From JAABSX01 sp964480455 (GTDB taxonomy: Bacteria > Bacteroidota > Bacteroidia > Cytophagales > Microscillaceae), in the NCBI GenBank assembly GCA_964480455.1, contig CAYZQI010000061.1, positions 1 to 25,369 of the forward strand: 25,369 nucleotides of DNA, written 5' to 3'. Below the pieces are notes generated by a model, which had not been told where the DNA came from, did no database searches, and was given only the letters and a program-made list of their open reading frames with translations. This document shows, in pieces, positions 23,294-25,369 of the stretch. The position numbers and the translations under genes were made by a program. The stretch's first letter is position 1. Each line of letters opens with the position of its first letter.

Positions 23294-23305
23294 TAAAAAG
23301 CAGAA

Positions 23306-23518
23306 GTGATTGGCTCTATTTTCAGACCTCAAAAAAATATAGCCTCACTTGGGCTAATGGATAAACGTTTTTTAAGGCTACCAATGGAAGACCTCTTAAG
23401 GCTTTTCCAACACCATAAATGCGTACTGTGGGCAGCAAATTTAAATAATTTAAACATGGCTCTGTGGGAGCGTCTCATTTTTCTTAGCATTGATGTAGAA
23501 ACAATCGCCTTTGCCTAA
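23306..23518 (+). CDS. Doubtful small ORF
   Basis: 70 codons from a GTG start (the frame opens at 23297). The sequence MIGSIFRPQKNIASLGLMDK... is not recognised. It has no signal peptide and is rich in Leu and Asn. It fills the space between the two hairpins and the convergent 505-residue gene, where a real gene is not required. It may be chance or a small unrecorded protein. Confidence 0.2.
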   Translation: MIGSIFRPQKNIASLGLMDKRFLRLPMEDLLRLFQHHKCVLWAANLNNLNMALWERLIFLSIDVETIAFA

Positions 23519-23529
23519 AAAAAGTAAGT

Positions 23530-25047
23530 TTAATTACTTGCTTTGAGTTTTTCCCAAGCCTCTTTAAGCATTTCGGGCTGTGAAAGTGCCCTTTCAGTGC
23601 CATTGACAAGTGCTTTTTGCGGTTTTTGGTAGCCGAATAAGCATCTTTCTTTGATGGTATTGGCAACACCCCCAGGCACCATAAGCTCCCAAGAATTATC
23701 ATTTTCTTTTATTTTTTTGAGTACATGGTCGGAGATAATATGAAGAATAGCGGGGTCATAGTCGCGTATATTTTCTAATTTATCATTGGCAAGTAAGTAC
23801 TGGTAGAGGTCTATGAGATGCTCGGGCAGGTCAAAGTTACGACAAGAGTAAAGTTCACCTTTGTTGGTACGGTGATGTGCAGGGTAAACATACAATTTCA
23901 CATTTCGGCTAAACAAAGTGCTAAACGATTCTAAAATACCACCTTGCAGATTTTCATAATATTTTTCGTCAAATATCATTTGCAAGGCATATACCCCTAA
24001 CACAATGCCAATCTTGGCTTTAGTAAACTCAGAAAAATAAGTAACCAAGCGATAGTATTCTTGGTAATCTGAAATCATCACAGTACAGCCTAGCGAGCTG
24101 AGAATATCCACACGGTCAAGAAAATCTTTATAGTCAATATCTTTATTTTGCTCATCTACTCTGAGGTCTTTAAGGGTGAGTTCGGTGAGAATCTCTATGC
24201 GGTCTTTTTGTACATCTTCCTCTTGGCTAAACTGGTCATAGCCTCTTTTGAGCATGTCTAGATTTACGTGTGTAAGTGGGCGAAATCTACCACGCAAGGC
24301 AAGGATATTCTTTTTGTAGAGCAAGTCGGAGGGTTGTATCACATTGCCGTCTGGTCCGAAGATGGCAGCGTGTGTAAGTCCATTTTTTACAAGTTGAAGG
24401 CTCAGGAGTCGGTTATCTACGTGTTCAAAGTCAGGCCCTCCCAGGCTACACATATCAATTTCAATGCTATCTCGTGAAAGGTTATCTATCAAAGAAATAA
24501 GTAGCTGTTCGGGTTCTTTGTAGTAGTGATAGCAAGCATAAATCATATTAACCCCTATCACCCCTAAGGCGTGTTGCTGTTGCAAAACGTCTGTGTCGTG
24601 CATTTTCACGTGTATCACTAGGTCATTGGGGGGAGTTTGAGGAGCAAGCTGAAACCTTACGCCACACCAGCCGTGTCCTTGGTTAGTTTTTTGGAAGTTG
24701 ATGGTAGTTACGGTATCGGCAAAGGCAAAAAAGCATCTATCAAAGCCCATCTTTATCCCTAAGCGTTGCTCTAAGAGACGATATTCTTTATCGAGCATTT
24801 TCATAAGGCGCGATTGGCAGACATAGCGTCCGCTTTCTTCTACGCCATAAATGGCATTGCTGAAAGTCATGTCATAGGCAGACATGGTTTTGGCAACGGT
24901 ATTAGAAGCTCCACCAGCCTTAAAAAAAACAGCAGCAACTTCCTGCCCTGCCCCGATTTCGGCAAATGCGCCATAAGTATTGGTCTCGAGGTTCAGGCGG
25001 CGAGCTTTCTCACGTGCACTCAAGACTTTCATATCGGTATCTTCCAT
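23530..25047 (-). CDS. Conserved protein of unknown function (505 residues)
   Basis: 505 residues. An alternative start at Met6 (25032, MKVLSAREKARRLNLE) has a GGAAG just upstream and may be the true one. No signal peptide or membrane helix is seen, so it is cytoplasmic. Conserved-looking blocks: YGAFAEIGAGQEVAAVFFKAGG, TMSAYDMTFSNAIYG, SGRYVCQSRLMKMLDKEY, GHGWCGVRFQ, EIDMCSLGGPDFEHVDNRLLSLQLV, the AAIFGPDGNVIQPSDLLYKK motif, LRGRFRPLTHVNLDML, and GGILESFSTLF. I know this as a family of uniform length, widespread in Bacteroidota and some other phyla, but no function is secure and names attached by automatic transfer should not be trusted. The many invariant-looking Gly, His and Asp residues suggest an enzyme. 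It converges with the doubtful ORF at 23306-23518 and appears monocistronic. Confidence 0.8.
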   Translation of the reverse strand: MEDTDMKVLSAREKARRLNLETNTYGAFAEIGAGQEVAAVFFKAGGASNTVAKTMSAYDMTFSNAIYGVEESGRYVCQSRLMKMLDKEYRLLEQRLGIKMGFDRCFFAFADTVTTINFQKTNQGHGWCGVRFQLAPQTPPNDLVIHVKMHDTDVLQQQHALGVIGVNMIYACYHYYKEPEQLLISLIDNLSRDSIEIDMCSLGGPDFEHVDNRLLSLQLVKNGLTHAAIFGPDGNVIQPSDLLYKKNILALRGRFRPLTHVNLDMLKRGYDQFSQEEDVQKDRIEILTELTLKDLRVDEQNKDIDYKDFLDRVDILSSLGCTVMISDYQEYYRLVTYFSEFTKAKIGIVLGVYALQMIFDEKYYENLQGGILESFSTLFSRNVKLYVYPAHHRTNKGELYSCRNFDLPEHLIDLYQYLLANDKLENIRDYDPAILHIISDHVLKKIKENDNSWELMVPGGVANTIKERCLFGYQKPQKALVNGTERALSQPEMLKEAWEKLKASN

Positions 25048-25369
25048 AATTCATGTATTTTGTTTTATTAGGGTATTAAAGCGAAGTTATTTTTGAACAG
25101 CAATTTAAGCAATTATCTATTAACTACACAATATTTTTGCCATGATTCAGAGTTTTTAAGAACGCACTAAGCATAGCTTTGTTTAGTGTAATGCCTTGCT
25201 AGAAATATGCCCAAAATAGGCAAAGCAACGCAATCTGTCAGATATATCAGGATATAAAATTTATCTGTATTTTATGATTTTAGCCATATTTCCTTAAATT
25301 ATGTTATTCTTGAGTACTCTACCCGATGATTTTTTGAGAAGAAACTAAAAAGGCTGAATTTTGTAGTTG
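25048..25369. other. Gene-free right edge
   Basis: No gene is seen in these 322 bases. They should contain the minus-strand promoter of the 505-residue gene. Only a weak 6-bp hairpin (CACTAA/TTAGTG near 25166-25189) and AT-rich sequence were noticed. Confidence 0.5.

Overview
The window looks like chromosomal DNA of a Bacteroidota bacterium, most likely a member of Cytophagales. The clues are low GC, a secreted protein with a C-terminal type IX secretion (T9SS) sorting domain, a fused CcoN-CcoO cbb3 oxidase, a Bacteroidota-style small Hc1/histone H1-like protein, a sphingolipid/sulfonolipid-type alpha-oxoamine synthase, and promoters of the TTTG / TAnnTTTG type. No rRNA, tRNA, CRISPR array, prophage or transposase gene was seen.

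Layout from left to right. 1-3.5 kb: a small exported protein (294-668), a tRNA uridine hydroxylase (trhO) and an MscS-type channel. 3.5-6 kb: ribonuclease Z on the plus strand, facing a lipoprotein built from two tandem blue-copper (cupredoxin) domains and a small DUF2147 protein, both on the minus strand. 6.2-9.8 kb: a compact cbb3 oxidase operon, ccoNO-ccoQ-ccoP. It is preceded by a perfect FNR/CRP-like palindrome and a -7 element and closed by a strong terminator. 10.3-12.2 kb: a glycine-rich T9SS-exported protein. 12.5-14 kb: an Hsp20-like protein and a Sua5-type threonylcarbamoyl-AMP synthase. 14.1-18.3 kb: a very large exported TPR-CHAT protein with an intact His/Cys protease dyad. 18.6-20.7 kb: a TPR protein downstream of a biotin carboxylase gene (accC) that carries a one-base frameshift in its ATP-binding glycine loop. 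21-22.5 kb: the alpha-oxoamine synthase and the Hc1-like protein. 22.7-25 kb: a small exported protein and a conserved 505-residue protein of unknown function.

Functional links. The cbb3 oxidase supports respiration at low oxygen, and the nearby double-cupredoxin lipoprotein could handle copper or electrons for it; this is inference from proximity. AccC and the alpha-oxoamine synthase both belong to lipid metabolism but are divergently transcribed. TrhO, RNase Z and Sua5 all act on tRNA but sit in separate transcription units.

Non-coding structure worth attention: a pair of about 120-bp dispersed repeats with 12-bp inverted ends (5443-5562 and 9838-9959), a degenerate 8-bp repeat array in two opposed blocks (13996-14035 and 14070-14125), a long palindrome between ccoNO and ccoQ, and two back-to-back hairpins at 23233-23293. 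I see no clearly new multi-gene system. The strongest leads are the secreted TPR-CHAT protein, the double cupredoxin next to the oxidase, the accC frameshift and the repeat structures.
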